From: Bacteroides faecalis
Lineage (GTDB): Bacteria; Bacteroidota; Bacteroidia; Bacteroidales; Bacteroidaceae
NCBI RefSeq assembly: GCF_003865075.1
Contig: NZ_BHWB01000002.1
Coordinates: 248,001 to 312,000 of the forward strand
Reading direction: 5' to 3'
DNA: 64,000 bases
Part shown: one piece after another, positions 27,369 through 36,826 of the stretch
Layout: every line of letters starts with the position of its first letter
Numbering within the stretch: the first letter of the stretch is position 1
Translations under genes and position numbers: made by a program
Notes under the pieces: model-generated
What the model was told of the DNA's origin: nothing
Databases searched by the model: none
Seen by the model: only the letters and a program-made list of their open reading frames with translations

Positions 27369-28924
27369 ATGCCCAACAAAGCGATTAGTATGAATAAAAT
27401 TCGGCAAGTGTTACGATGCTACGCATCTGGTTCCGGAACCAAAAGCATTAGCAATATGCTGAATGTCTCTCGGAACACCGTCAAAAAGTAGTTACACATT
27501 TACCGAAAGAGCGGTCTTTGTTTGGAGGAAATTCTTTCCTTTGACGATTCTTCCCTGTGTTCCCTTTTTCAGGAACGTGAGAAGCAACCTGAAGAGATGT
27601 CCTCTCGTTACAAAGTACTCCATGCCCTTTTTCCCGATTACTCCAAACGTCTGAAGAAAAAAGGTGTGATCCGCAGCCAGTTATTCAAGGAGTACCAGGA
27701 CACGCATCCCAAGGGGTATGCCCGTAGCCATTTTTACACCTATTACCAGGCTTATCTTGCCTTGTCCTGTCCCATAGCCCATCTGGAACACAAGGACGGA
27801 GACAAGCTTTACATCGACTATGTCGGTGACAAATTATCCCTGATTGACCGTGAAACGGGTGGAATCATCCCCGTGGAGGTTTTTGTAGCCATTCTCCCCT
27901 GTAGCCAGCTGACTTATGTTGAAGCAGTCATGAGCCAACACAAGGAGGACCTGATCCATGCCTGTGAAGTCTCTCTCCTTTTGTATGGCAGTACTCCCGC
28001 CACTATCGTCCCCGACAACCTGAAATCTGCCGTCACCAAGCCCAGCCGCTATGAGGCCGAACTGAACGAGGACTTCTCTTCTTTTGCCGAACATTACGGA
28101 TGCGTGGTCATGCTTGCCAGGGTCCGCAAGACCGGGGATAAGGCCTTGGTTGAAGGGGCCGTCAAGCTGATCTACCGGAGTATTTACACCAAGCTGGAAG
28201 GCCGCGAGTTCTATGATCCGGAATCCTTTAACGCGGCCATACGCGTGGCTCTGGAATTACATAACAACGCCCTGCTGACAGGAAGGAACTACAACCGCCG
28301 CGAACAATACGAGGAGATCGAGCGTGACTGCATGGGGTCACTGAACCCCGTCCGTTTTGAACTCAAACAGCGACATACCGCCACTGTCCAGAAGAATGGA
28401 TACATACGCCTGGAAAGGCATTATTACAGTATACCCTACGCTCATATTGGCAAGAAAGTAAACGTGTTGTATAACAGCACAGTGGTGGAAATCTATTAAA
28501 ATACGAAAAAGTAGCCGCCCATAAAAGGAACTGCAAGCCTTACGGATATACTTATGAACCCGAGCATCAGGTTTCCAGCCAGCGTGTCATTACGAAATGG
28601 AATCCCGAAAAGTTCCTAACGGAAGCGGCTTCGAGACACAAGGATGTAAAAAACTACATCCGTCAGGTTATCGAGGCAAAGCCTTACCCAGAACAAACTT
28701 ACAAGTCATGCAGGGGAATACTTTCCTTCGCTTCAAGGGTAGGTTGGAAAAGGTGAGTAAACGCCTGCAGATGGGCTTCCTCTTATGGGCTATATAATTA
28801 TCCGGCCATAGAAGAGATACTCAGGAACAGGCAGGATGAATTGCCTTTGGAGGAGCATACGCCGGACAAAGCGGCGGATATGCCCGCACATGAAAATATA
28901 CGTGGAAAAGAATATTACAAGTAA
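27369..28924 (+). pseudogene. istA: IS21 transposase IstA, broken
   Basis: From ATG 27369 the N-terminal HTH is present (V-L-R-C-Y-A-S-G, then V-S-R-N-T-V-K-K), then an in-frame TAG at 27489. The main part 27492-28496 has the rve integrase core: Y-I-D-Y-V-G-D-K, P-D-N-L-K-S-A-V and the following Glu region. A frameshift near 28497 moves the C-terminal part to another frame (E-K-V-A-A-H, then H-K-D-V-K-N-Y-I), with a further TGA near 28753, ending TAA 28922-28924. At least three lesions, so no active transposase. Confidence 0.88.
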
Positions 28925-28934
28925 ATACTTTAGA

Positions 28935-29702
28935 ATGATGGAAATGAATCAAGAGACCTTGGAGAAGATGCGTCAAATGCGTCTTTCCAGAATGTACTAC
29001 GCGTTTAAAACAAGCATGGACAGCTTTAAAGCAGAGTACATGACAACCGACCAGTTCGTATCGTGCCTTGTCGCCAATGAATGGGATGACTGGTGTAGCT
29101 AGATGATAGAAAGGCTGATCAGGTAAGCAGCCTTCCGCTATAAGGCTTATATGGAAGAGATGGACTACGGCATCGAAAGAGGGTTGGACCGCAACCTGCT
29201 GGAAAGGCTTGCCGAACTCACTTTTGTGAAGGAGGGTAAAGAACTATTTATAACGGGGAGTTCCGGAACGGACAAAAGTTACATAGCTACAGCATTAGGA
29301 TACAGGGCCTGCCAGAAAGGAATGAAAGTCCTGTATGCGAATACTGCCAAATTAATGGGACAACTCAAGGTTGCCAAGGCAAAAGGAAGTATATTGCGGG
29401 AACTGAAGAAAATCGAGCGGACGGACATGCTCATTTTGGATGACTTTGGAATACACCCCTTTGATGCCGGAGGGAGAATGAACCTGATGGATATCATAGA
29501 AGATAGACATGGTTAGAAATCCACACTAATTACATCGTAGGTACCAGTGAAAGACTGGTATGATATCATAGGGGAGAAAAAGATAGCGGATGCCGTACTT
29601 GATAGAATTGTTCATCAGACTGTCAGGATCGAACTGCATGGTGACTCGATCAGAAAGTTACAATATAAAAATAAAATTACTATATTTACAAGGATACATT
29701 AA
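28935..29702 (+). pseudogene. istB: IS21 helper ATPase IstB, broken
   Basis: Begins M-M-E-M-N-Q-E-T near 28935. Stops interrupt the frame near 29100 and 29125; the central AAA+ region (29151-29516) reads on but its Walker A is altered (G-S-S-G-T-D-K-S where Gly is expected before Lys), and Walker B is L-I-L-D-D-F-G. A further stop and frameshift follow near 29516-29550, then D-W-Y-D-I-I-G-E-K and A-V-L-D-R-I-V-H to TAA 29700-29702. Inactive. Confidence 0.85.
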
Positions 29703-29829
29703 TTATAATCCTGGCATACTGATAGAGATCAGAGTGATTTTGAAAGTGAGAACCAGAGTGGTTTGAAGAGAAAGAAACAGGGGGGGGAATTTAAAGTGGA
29801 CACAGGGGGCACGTACGTTGGATTTTCCA

Positions 29830-30014
29830 CCATAATTGGCAGAAACAGAATAGGTTTTGTTTATCAGCCCCTCATAATCCTGTGGACGGTTGGAAGTTAC
29901 GGGTTCTTCCTGCTCTTGATCCGGCGATAAAATCGGTTTATTATCTTCGATGTCCAAGCAAGAAGCCATGCACATACAAATAAGCAGCATAGTCTGTAAC
30001 ATTATCTTTTTCAT
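29830..30014 (-). pseudogene. Lipoprotein 5' fragment cut by the IS21 element
   Basis: ATG 30014 begins a lipoprotein (M-K-K-I-M-L-Q, lipobox M-A-S-C at residue 19, then an acidic linker) that runs into the IS21 right end after about 60 residues. The remainder is not found on the other side of the IS. Its start overlaps the stop of the reductase gene upstream (ATGA), so it was the last gene of that operon. Family not recognisable from what is left. Confidence 0.7.
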
Positions 30015-30727
30015 TTGTGTGTATTCTTATGAAATTTATATCGCATCCACATTACTCCGTGTTCCCGTTCAGACACAGAGATTAGTTGCAAGCATAGTCC
30101 TTGTGCCGGATGTTCTGTTGTACCTCCTACATACTCGAAAACAGAAGGCACGCCCGAAAGTCCGTCGATACCGGGATAGATGACAAGACTCAATTCGTCA
30201 ATCAATTTATCGGCAAGTAACGCTCCGTTCAAGATCCCGCCTCCTTGTACCGATATGGAACGGATTCCGAACTCACGCCCGACCGCTTCAAGTCCTTCTC
30301 GAAGATTAGCGGCATCACTAATGATGACATACGAAATCTGCTTCTCCCGTAAATGGGCAAGATATTCCTCTGTTGCATTCTGTCCTGCAATGACAAGTAT
30401 ATTGTCTCCTCGCACAGTAGCGGAAGTGAAGTATATATCACTTTCTCGGTCTGCAATAATAAACATACGTTTAGAACGACGTTCACCAATAAATAGAGTC
30501 GGTGTATCAGGCTTTATGACGTGCCCCGTAACACTGAACTTATAAGGGAATATACCTCGGACGGTATTTTTTCCAAACATCCATGCATCTGTATTTAGCT
30601 CACAACCAATGGCTGAATATACTTGTAACAGTTCTCCGTGTTCCGCTTTATAGGGAGCAGTCCAACGGCTATCTATCAGTCGTCCATCAACGGAACTCAT
30701 GATATGACATATTATTTTCGGTTTCAT
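30011..30727 (-). CDS. RibD C-terminal / dihydrofolate reductase-like protein
   Basis: 238 residues of the RibD_C (pyrimidine reductase) fold: I-C-H-I-M-S-S-V-D-G-R near the start, D-A-W-M-F-G-K-N-T near 48, V-Q-G-G-G-I-L-N-G-A-L near 162 (NADPH-binding glycine loop) and D-E-L-S-L-V-I-Y-P near 178. Stand-alone members of this family are NADPH-dependent reductases of unknown substrate and are not riboflavin enzymes by default. Located 3 bp after an aldo-keto reductase gene in a five-gene reductase operon on the minus strand. Confidence 0.8.
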   Translation of the reverse strand: MKPKIICHIMSSVDGRLIDSRWTAPYKAEHGELLQVYSAIGCELNTDAWMFGKNTVRGIFPYKFSVTGHVIKPDTPTLFIGERRSKRMFIIADRESDIYFTSATVRGDNILVIAGQNATEEYLAHLREKQISYVIISDAANLREGLEAVGREFGIRSISVQGGGILNGALLADKLIDELSLVIYPGIDGLSGVPSVFEYVGGTTEHPAQGLCLQLISVSEREHGVMWMRYKFHKNTHK

Positions 30728-30730
30728 AAT

Positions 30731-31732
30731 TTACTTTTTTATGGGTGATCCTCCGAACACTTCGCTCATTTCCATATTGTCGAGAGCCATGTCTATCGCC
30801 TTCACTTCCTCGTCAACCAGATGAATATCTGCTGCACTGATATTCTCTTTCAATCGGAACAGATGGCGTGTGCCGGGTATGGGTACGATATTCGGACGCT
30901 TGTTCATCATCCACGCCAACGAGATTTGCGAGGCGGTGGCACGGTGTTCCTCTGCCAGCTTTTCGAGCAAAGAGAACAGCGAACGGTTCTTCTCGAAACT
31001 TTCCGAACGATATTGCGGCATGGAAGCACGATAGTCTGTTGCGGAGTCGAAAGGCGTGTCGGCAGTGTAACGATTGGTCAATACCCCGTTGGCAAGCGGA
31101 GAGTGCGCCACAAAGCCGATACCTAATTCCTCGCAGACGGGCAACAGTGGTTCGTGCCAACGTGCCAGCATGGAAAAACGGTTCTGTATGGCTGTCACAG
31201 GACAAATACGGTGGGCACGGCGCAGATATTCTTCAGTCGTTTCCGAAATGCCCCAGTGCAGGATTCTCCCTTCACGAATAAGGTCTGCCATAGTTGCTGC
31301 CACTTCTTCGGGTTCTACCGAAGGGTCGATGCGATGCTGATAATAAAGGTCAATATGGTCGGTATGCAATCGGCGAAGCGACCCCTCTACGGAGCGGCGG
31401 ATAGTTTCGGGACGTGCGTTGGGAATGAGTGCGTGAGGCCCTGCTGCATCGGGATTATCGAAAGCCAAGCCGAACTTCGTGGCGATAACAATATGGTCAC
31501 GATACGGTCTCAGAGCTTCCCCCAATAGCTCTTCATTATGGTGTGGACGGTCGAACGTGCCATACAGCTCGGCGGTGTCAAAGAGAGTGTAGCCCATCTC
31601 CACGGCATCGGCAAGGAGTTCCGTCATCTCCTGTTTGTCGGCAGGCGCACCGTAGGCATGGCTCATACCCATGCAGCCCAGCCCTACGGCGGAGACACGC
31701 AGACCGCTTAGTCCTAATGTTCTGTAATACAT
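30731..31732 (-). CDS. Aldo-keto reductase (AKR13/YakC-like)
   Basis: 333 residues, NADPH-dependent carbonyl reductase fold. Opening L-G-L-S-G-L-R-V-S-A-V-G-L-G-C-M-G-M is typical of the AKR12/13 group. Catalytic Asp and Tyr in F-D-T-A-E-L-Y-G (near 50-57), Lys in A-T-K-F-G (near 85), and His replaced in context by Y-Y-Q-H-R (near 130). The NADP-phosphate binding region is G-T-R-H-L-F-R-L-K-E-N near 294. No signal peptide, unlike the other reductase in this operon. 16 bp downstream of the alcohol dehydrogenase gene. Confidence 0.9.
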   Translation of the reverse strand: MYYRTLGLSGLRVSAVGLGCMGMSHAYGAPADKQEMTELLADAVEMGYTLFDTAELYGTFDRPHHNEELLGEALRPYRDHIVIATKFGLAFDNPDAAGPHALIPNARPETIRRSVEGSLRRLHTDHIDLYYQHRIDPSVEPEEVAATMADLIREGRILHWGISETTEEYLRRAHRICPVTAIQNRFSMLARWHEPLLPVCEELGIGFVAHSPLANGVLTNRYTADTPFDSATDYRASMPQYRSESFEKNRSLFSLLEKLAEEHRATASQISLAWMMNKRPNIVPIPGTRHLFRLKENISAADIHLVDEEVKAIDMALDNMEMSEVFGGSPIKK

Positions 31733-31748
31733 AGTCGCCCTTGTCTTT

Positions 31749-32846
31749 TTAATGAATCAATGCTTGCATTATATCAAATACCTCTTCCTTACTCAGTTCG
31801 GTCTGGCACGGGATGGCATCGACCTTTTCACGACTGACCGTTCCTTCATAGTACATCGGTATGCACAGTTCGGTGAAAAGCTTCATTAGCTTTTGGGTAG
31901 ATTTTTCAATGGAACCATCGAAGCCGAAAGCATCCCGGTAGTAGTCCCGAATCTCTTCCGCATGGTGTTTTCCCATTGCTTGGAGGAATCGGGGAAAAAC
32001 GGAAGTAAGGCTACGACGATAAGAACTTCCGAACAGTACTTCGGGCAGGAACTCCAGCTCATAAATCTCATAAGCAAACGGTTCCTCCTTACCGATACCT
32101 AAACGGGAAGAGGTGGAGAGTGAAGCACCCATCAAGATAGTGCCTCTTGCATCAAGGTCATCGGGATGCTGTTGCAAGGTCCGAGTCGCTTCAAGTACAT
32201 TTCTTATATAGGAGATTCCTGCATCATACGACATCTTGTTCTTGTCGCCCAAGATGCAGGCGGAGAGTTGCACGAGTGTCACCAATCCGGTATAGGTAGT
32301 CATTCCCTTGTCCAAAGTCAAGGAGTATTTGGGACAAAGCAAGGCATAATCGGCAGGGATGCCGTAAGCCGTCCCGAAATCTCCGGTTCTTGAATCGACC
32401 GACACCGCACCCATTCCATTCTCAGAGCCGCTGGAAGGATAAGTCGGGATAAGAGCCAACGGAAGCCGTTCCAGCCCGTAGGGCGATTTGCCTTTCAGAT
32501 ATTCCCAAAGGTCTGTCTCGTGGTAGAAGCCGAAGACAATCAGCTTGGCACTGTCCATCACACTGGCGCCGCCCGCACCTATAATCATCGTCACACCGTT
32601 TGCCTTAGCGTAACGGATACCCTCTTCGATTTTGGCAAATTCTCTGGAAGAACCTCCATACTCCACAAAAGGAATCCCGGCTTCAGTCAGCGCTTATATG
32701 ATGTCGGCATGGCAGCCGTTCTGTTTGACGGAACCACTGCCATAGACGAACATTACTTTATGTCCTTTCGCTATTTCAAGAACACTCTCCCGAATATCGT
32801 TGCGGAAAAACAGTTTGGTATCGTTTCTGAAAATAAAATCTTTCAT
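31749..32846 (-). pseudogene. Iron-containing alcohol dehydrogenase (YqhD/BDH-like) with in-frame stop
   Basis: From ATG 32846 the N-terminus reads M-K-D-F-I-F-R-N-D-T-K-L-F-F with V-Y-G-S-G-S-V-K-Q-N-G near residue 34-44. Codon 51 (32694-32696 on plus) is TAA, after which the frame continues without further damage for 315 residues: E-Y-G-G-S-S, G-A-G-G-A-S-V-M-D-S-A-K (NADP-binding), P-T-Y-P-S-S-G-S-E. Metal ligand positions typical of the family appear less clearly (the usual H-x-x-x-H-x-x-x-H region reads G-K-H-H-A-E-E). One base change (AAA to TAA) would explain the lesion. Downstream initiation is possible but would lose the cofactor-binding strand. Confidence 0.82.
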
Positions 32847-32875
32847 TGCTATCTTGTCTTTATGTGTCTTTACTC

Positions 32876-33841
32876 TTACTTTTTCTCTGTCGAAAGCTGC
32901 ATCTTGCCGAGATAAGCCCGTTCTTTCTGTTCAAGTGACATATTGAAGAAACGTTCCTCCTTGTTAAGCGCACGCATCTGTGCCATCTCCTCGTTAGTCA
33001 GTTCAAAGTCGAAAATCTGGATGTTCTCTTTGATGTAATCTGGATTCGATGCTCCGGGAATGGCGGAGAAACCTTCCTGCATGTGCCAGCGAAGAATGAC
33101 TTGGGCGGGTGTCTTGCCGTGTGCTTTCGCAATCTCAATGATGGTCGGATTCTTGAATAAAGCACCGTTGCTCATTGCACCTCCCAACGGGAACCAGCAG
33201 GTGATATGAATACCATAGGGTTTTACCTTTTCACGCATTGCCAAACGTTGAGCATACGGATGACATTCGATTTGGAGAACAGCAGGTTTCACGGTCGATT
33301 CGCTCATAATCTTATTGAAAACCTCGTCGCTTGCATCGAAGTTGCTGATACCTAATGCACGCACTTTGCCCATCGCCACGGCTTTCTCCATATCTTTCCA
33401 TGCACCTACAAAGTCGCCTACGGGCTGATGCACATAGAGCAGGTCGATGTAATCCAGTTGCATACGTTCCAGCATCTCGTCAATGGCTTTCAGCGTCTTG
33501 CCCTCACCGTATTCGGTCGGCCAAATTTTGCTGGTAATCCATATATCTTCGCGCGGAATGCCACTACTTTTCACAGCACGTCCCACTCCCGCTTCGTCAT
33601 TGTAAGCGTGTGCGGTGTCGATGTGGCGGTATCCGGCTTTCAAAGCGGTCAAACACGATTGTTCGCACACTTCATCGGAAGGCTGGAGAAATGTGCCCAA
33701 CCCGAATTGCGGCATCAGGATTCCATTGTTGAGTTGTACCATAGGTACGTTAGCCGCAGTCTTATAAATATTCTGCGCAAAAGAGGTGTTGCTTATTATT
33801 GAAGCCAGCACCATAAGTCCGGTAACGATTGTCTTTCTCAT
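32876..33841 (-). CDS. Aldo-keto reductase with signal peptide
   Basis: 321 residues. The first 22 residues are a signal peptide (M-R-K-T-I-V-T-G, ending S-F-A-Q). The rest is a normal AKR5-like barrel: G-L-G-T-F near 48, catalytic D-T-A-H-A-Y (Asp74, Tyr79), Lys in I-T-S-K-I-W, His in Y-V-H-Q-P, S-N-F-D near 165 and I-P-G-A-S-N-P near 258. AKRs need NAD(P)H, which is not freely present in the periplasm, so export is odd and worth testing. First gene of the minus-strand operon; divergent from the flavodoxin operon. Confidence 0.88.
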   Translation of the reverse strand: MRKTIVTGLMVLASIISNTSFAQNIYKTAANVPMVQLNNGILMPQFGLGTFLQPSDEVCEQSCLTALKAGYRHIDTAHAYNDEAGVGRAVKSSGIPREDIWITSKIWPTEYGEGKTLKAIDEMLERMQLDYIDLLYVHQPVGDFVGAWKDMEKAVAMGKVRALGISNFDASDEVFNKIMSESTVKPAVLQIECHPYAQRLAMREKVKPYGIHITCWFPLGGAMSNGALFKNPTIIEIAKAHGKTPAQVILRWHMQEGFSAIPGASNPDYIKENIQIFDFELTNEEMAQMRALNKEERFFNMSLEQKERAYLGKMQLSTEKK

Positions 33842-33885
33842 TTCTTTATCTGTTTAATTGATTACACTGTCTTTATCCGACTTTG

Positions 33886-33893
33886 CAAAGGTA
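33886..33893 (-). promoter_or_regulatory. Promoter -7 element of reductase operon
   Basis: CAAAGGTA on plus, TACCTTTG on minus, 45 bp upstream of the exported reductase gene. Confidence 0.6.
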
Positions 33894-34054
33894 GAGAGAA
33901 CCTTTTGGGCAGGCTTTACAAGAAATTCGGTTGAAACTACACATATTTCGGTTTTTATATTCCGATATTTAAGGTGTTAGAGCTCAATATCAACTTCCGA
34001 AAAAATGGTAATTCATGCCGCATTTTTTGTTCCTGTGAAATGAACAGGTATCTT

Positions 34055-34062
34055 TAACTTTG
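34055..34062 (+). promoter_or_regulatory. Promoter -7 element of flavodoxin operon
   Basis: TAACTTTG with TTTG at 34026-34029 upstream (25 bp, longer than usual). Divergent from the promoter at 33886-33893; the 160 bp between them is the likely AraC-regulated control region. Confidence 0.6.
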
Positions 34063-34107
34063 CACTCAGATTAGCATAAGAACAATCAACAATTAAATAA
34101 TGTACAT

Positions 34108-34785
34108 ATGAAAAAATATTTGATTTATCTGATGATGGTTGTTGCCGTCATGACATTCGGAGCTTGTTCTCCCAATGAAGACTACGAACCCAAAATTCCG
34201 GGAGTAGAAACGCCCGAAACACCTGATGATGGTGAAGAAGAGAATCCGGGAAACCCTGATAATTCGAAAAATCCAGATGAACCGGAAACACCTGACACTT
34301 CAAACGGTGACAGCAAGATTTTGGTTGCCTATTTCAGTTGGGAAGGGACGACCCAACGTATGGCGCAAGAAATCGTCAAACAAACAAGCGCAGATGTTTT
34401 CCGCATAGAACCGGTTGTACCTTATCCTACGGAATATACTCCTTGCACAGAAGTTGCACGTGAGGAGAAAGACAATAACGCACGTCCGGCTATTGTAGGC
34501 AAAGTGGAAAATTGGGAACAATATGATATCGTATTCATCGGTTGTCCTGTATGGTGGTGGACCACTCCGATGATTATTTGTACCTTTGCCGAAAGCTATG
34601 ACTTCAAGGGCAAAACGGTCGTTCCGTTCTGTACCTACGCTGCAACCTATCGCAATGAAACACTAGCACGCATCGTAGAGCTTACTCCCGATGCCGAACA
34701 TCTGACTGGAGAAGGACTGACAAGCGGACGGATAAATGAACAGAACATTGCATCATGGCTTAAAGATATCGGAGTAATCAAATAA
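34108..34785 (+). CDS. Flavodoxin-fold lipoprotein
   Basis: 225 residues. Lipobox T-F-G-A-C (Cys20) followed by a 45-residue linker rich in Pro, Glu, Asp and Asn, then a flavodoxin-like domain from about residue 70: V-A-Y-F-S-W-E-G-T-T-Q-R-M-A (FMN phosphate loop), D-I-V-F-I-G-C-P-V-W-W (strand 3 and FMN stacking Trp) and V-V-P-F-C-T-Y. Anchored outside the inner membrane, which is unusual for a flavodoxin. First gene of a four-gene operon with a second exported flavodoxin, an aldo-keto reductase and a flavin reductase. Confidence 0.85.
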   Translation: MKKYLIYLMMVVAVMTFGACSPNEDYEPKIPGVETPETPDDGEEENPGNPDNSKNPDEPETPDTSNGDSKILVAYFSWEGTTQRMAQEIVKQTSADVFRIEPVVPYPTEYTPCTEVAREEKDNNARPAIVGKVENWEQYDIVFIGCPVWWWTTPMIICTFAESYDFKGKTVVPFCTYAATYRNETLARIVELTPDAEHLTGEGLTSGRINEQNIASWLKDIGVIK

Positions 34786-34804
34786 TAGATAAATTTACAT
34801 AAAT

Positions 34805-35365
34805 ATGCACATTCTTAAAAACATTCTTGCTATAGCAACAGTTATAGCTATATCATGCAGTAATATGGTACAAGCCCAAACAAAAACAAGTGATAATATA
34901 AAATCGGTAATCGTATATTTCACACATTCCGGCAATACAGAACTTGCAGCCAAGCAAATTGCCGAAGTGACAGAAGCTAAAATGATAAGGCTTTTGCCCG
35001 AACAGTCCTATTCATCGGAAGATGTCGATTGGACAAACGAACAGTCGCGTTGCACGCAGGAGCACCTCAATCAATCGCTTCGTCCGGCTATCAAACCTGT
35101 CGATATCGACTTCGCAAAGGCGGATACCGTGTTCATCGGTTTTCCTATCTGGTGGCACGAAGAACCGGCAGTAATCCGTACTTTTCTCGATAATTATGGC
35201 GAACAACTGAAAGGTAAGGTTATACTTCCTTTCTGTACCTCTTACGAAAGCCCAATGTCAGAAGCCGATGCCACTCTGAAGAAAGGATATCCGGCTTTGA
35301 AAATCAGAAAAGGGCTTCGTCTGCCTGCCAAACCGGAAGAAATTAAAAAATGGATAAAACAATGA
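34805..35365 (+). CDS. Exported flavodoxin-like protein
   Basis: 186 residues with signal peptide (ending V-Q-A-Q near residue 25). Flavodoxin domain: V-I-V-Y-F-T-H-S-G-N-T-E (FMN phosphate loop near 42-53), V-F-I-G-F-P-I-W-W near 111-119, I-L-P-F-C-T-S-Y near 142. Paralogue of the lipoprotein flavodoxin 20 bp upstream. Its stop overlaps the start of the next gene as ATGA. Confidence 0.85.
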   Translation: MHILKNILAIATVIAISCSNMVQAQTKTSDNIKSVIVYFTHSGNTELAAKQIAEVTEAKMIRLLPEQSYSSEDVDWTNEQSRCTQEHLNQSLRPAIKPVDIDFAKADTVFIGFPIWWHEEPAVIRTFLDNYGEQLKGKVILPFCTSYESPMSEADATLKKGYPALKIRKGLRLPAKPEEIKKWIKQ

Positions 35366-36204
35366 ATACAGTAACATTAAACAATGGTGTCGAGATGCCC
35401 CAGATGGGTTACGGCGTCTATCAGGTATCACCCGCCGAGTGTGAGCGTTGTGTAAGCGATGCCCTCAGTGTAGGTTATCGGATGATTGATACGGCACAAG
35501 CCTATCACAATGAAGAGGGTGTGGGCAATGCTATCCGCAAAAGCGATATTGACCGAAAAGAAATTTTCCTCGTATCGAAAGTGTGGATTTCCAACTATGG
35601 CTATGAAAAAGCGAAGGCTTCAATAGATGAGAGTCTGCGCAAGTTGCAGACGGACTACATTGACCTGATGCTCCTGCACCAGCCTTTCTGCGACCGCTAT
35701 GGAGCATACCGGGCTTTGGAAGAAGCCTATAAAGAAGGAAAGCTCCGTGCCATCGGTGTAAGCAACTTCTATCCCGACCACTTTATCGACATAGCCAGCA
35801 ACATGGAGATTGTTCCGGCAGTCAATCAAGTGGAAACCCACGTGTTCGACCAACAGATAGAACCGCAACGGATTATGGAAGAGTTCGGTACACACATTAT
35901 GGCATGGGGACCGTTTGCCGAAGGACGCAACAGTCTTTTCACCAATGCACGCTTGGCTGCTATTGGAGCAAAATATGTTAAGAGCGTTGCGCAAGTTGCC
36001 CTGCGTTGGCTTATTCAACGTGGTGTTATCATCATCCCCAAATCCACCCACATCGAACGGATGCGACAGAACTTAGACATCTTCGATTTTACACTCTCTG
36101 ATGAGGATATGGCTATAATTGCCACACTTGACACAGGCAAGAGTTTGTTCTTTGACCACCATGATGCGGAAACCGCTCGTATGTTTATGGAATGGAGGGG
36201 ATGA
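35362..36204 (+). CDS. Aldo-keto reductase (AKR5-like)
   Basis: 280 residues from ATG 35362, chosen because it overlaps the preceding stop as ATGA; an ATG at 35350 gives four more residues. No signal peptide. Catalytic D-T-A-Q-A-Y (Asp/Tyr), Lys in V-S-K-V-W, His in L-L-H-Q-P, substrate loop A-I-G-V-S-N-F-Y-P and cofactor segment I-P-K-S-T-H-I-E-R-M are intact. Closest to 2,5-diketogluconate reductase / morphine dehydrogenase-like bacterial AKRs; substrate unknown. Confidence 0.9.
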   Translation: MNTVTLNNGVEMPQMGYGVYQVSPAECERCVSDALSVGYRMIDTAQAYHNEEGVGNAIRKSDIDRKEIFLVSKVWISNYGYEKAKASIDESLRKLQTDYIDLMLLHQPFCDRYGAYRALEEAYKEGKLRAIGVSNFYPDHFIDIASNMEIVPAVNQVETHVFDQQIEPQRIMEEFGTHIMAWGPFAEGRNSLFTNARLAAIGAKYVKSVAQVALRWLIQRGVIIIPKSTHIERMRQNLDIFDFTLSDEDMAIIATLDTGKSLFFDHHDAETARMFMEWRG

Positions 36205-36767
36205 ATATGAAAAAGAATTTAGGAAATACTCCCGTTGTCACTCCGCTGCCTGTACTGATTGTCGCAACCTATGACGAAAAAGGGACTCCCAACGCAATGA
36301 ATGTAGCCTGGGGAGGACAATGTGGCTATCATCATGTCGCATTAAACCTCTCGCTGAACCATAAGACTACCGACAACTTGAAGCATACAAAGGCATTCAC
36401 ATTGAGCATTGCTACAGTGAATACGCTGACATTGTCAGACTATTTCGGACTTGTGTCTGGACGCAAGGAAAACAAAATCGAGAAAGCCGGAGTACATATC
36501 TCGCAAAGTGAATTTGTGAATGCTCCTGTCATCTACGAATATCCTTTGACACTTGAATGCAAGGTCGTTGAAATGCAGGAAGCCTTAGATGAAATGCATA
36601 TTGTCGGTGAGGTTATGAATGTGCAAGCCGATGAGTCAATATTGAATGAGCAAGGTAAGGTGGATTTCAATAAGTTACAACCTATCTCGTTTGATTCAGT
36701 TTCTCGTTCTTATCGTGTACTTGGTGATATTGTCGGCAAGGCATTTAAGGACGGGATGAAACTATAA
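36201..36767 (+). CDS. Flavin reductase family protein
   Basis: About 188 residues from ATG 36201 (overlaps the upstream stop as ATGA; ATG 36192 also possible). Split-barrel flavin reductase-like: T-P-L-P-V-L-I-V-A-T-Y near the start, P-N-A-M-N-V-A-W-G-G near 27-37 (FMN-binding), H-K-T-T-D-N-L near 56, and Y-F-G-L-V-S-G-R-K near 80. Such proteins use FMN to reduce flavins or act as flavoredoxins. Last gene of the operon, followed by a hairpin. Confidence 0.85.
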   Translation: MNMKKNLGNTPVVTPLPVLIVATYDEKGTPNAMNVAWGGQCGYHHVALNLSLNHKTTDNLKHTKAFTLSIATVNTLTLSDYFGLVSGRKENKIEKAGVHISQSEFVNAPVIYEYPLTLECKVVEMQEALDEMHIVGEVMNVQADESILNEQGKVDFNKLQPISFDSVSRSYRVLGDIVGKAFKDGMKL

Positions 36768-36796
36768 ATTTATCTTATGGTTTCATTATACAATGG

Positions 36797-36826
36797 AGTC
36801 GGTTATTGCAAATAGCCGACTTTGCT
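36797..36826 (+). terminator. Terminator of flavodoxin operon
   Basis: AGTCGG (36797-36802) pairs with CCGACT (36816-36821), plus TATT/AATA inside, followed by a T-rich tract. The rest of 36827-37085 has no gene or signal I can support. Confidence 0.65.

Larger units (their letters stand above)
27207..29829 (+). mobile_element. IS21-family insertion sequence, degenerate
   Basis: Ends are homologous inverted repeats: TGGAAAATCCA at 27207-27217 and its complement at 29819-29829, with further similarity inward (a GTCCA-AAATT-CCCCTG pattern at both ends). The left end carries two copies of an AATTGAAATTGA repeat (about 27241 and 27282), the multiple terminal repeats expected for IS21. It contains istA and istB, both broken. 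Length 2623 bp. No clear target duplication was seen. The right end interrupts a lipoprotein gene. Confidence 0.85.

Noticed and set aside
30813..31528. Several overlapping ORFs of 88-137 codons within the aldo-keto reductase gene
   Set aside because: Shadows produced by the higher GC content of the island; the minus-strand reductase has all catalytic motifs.
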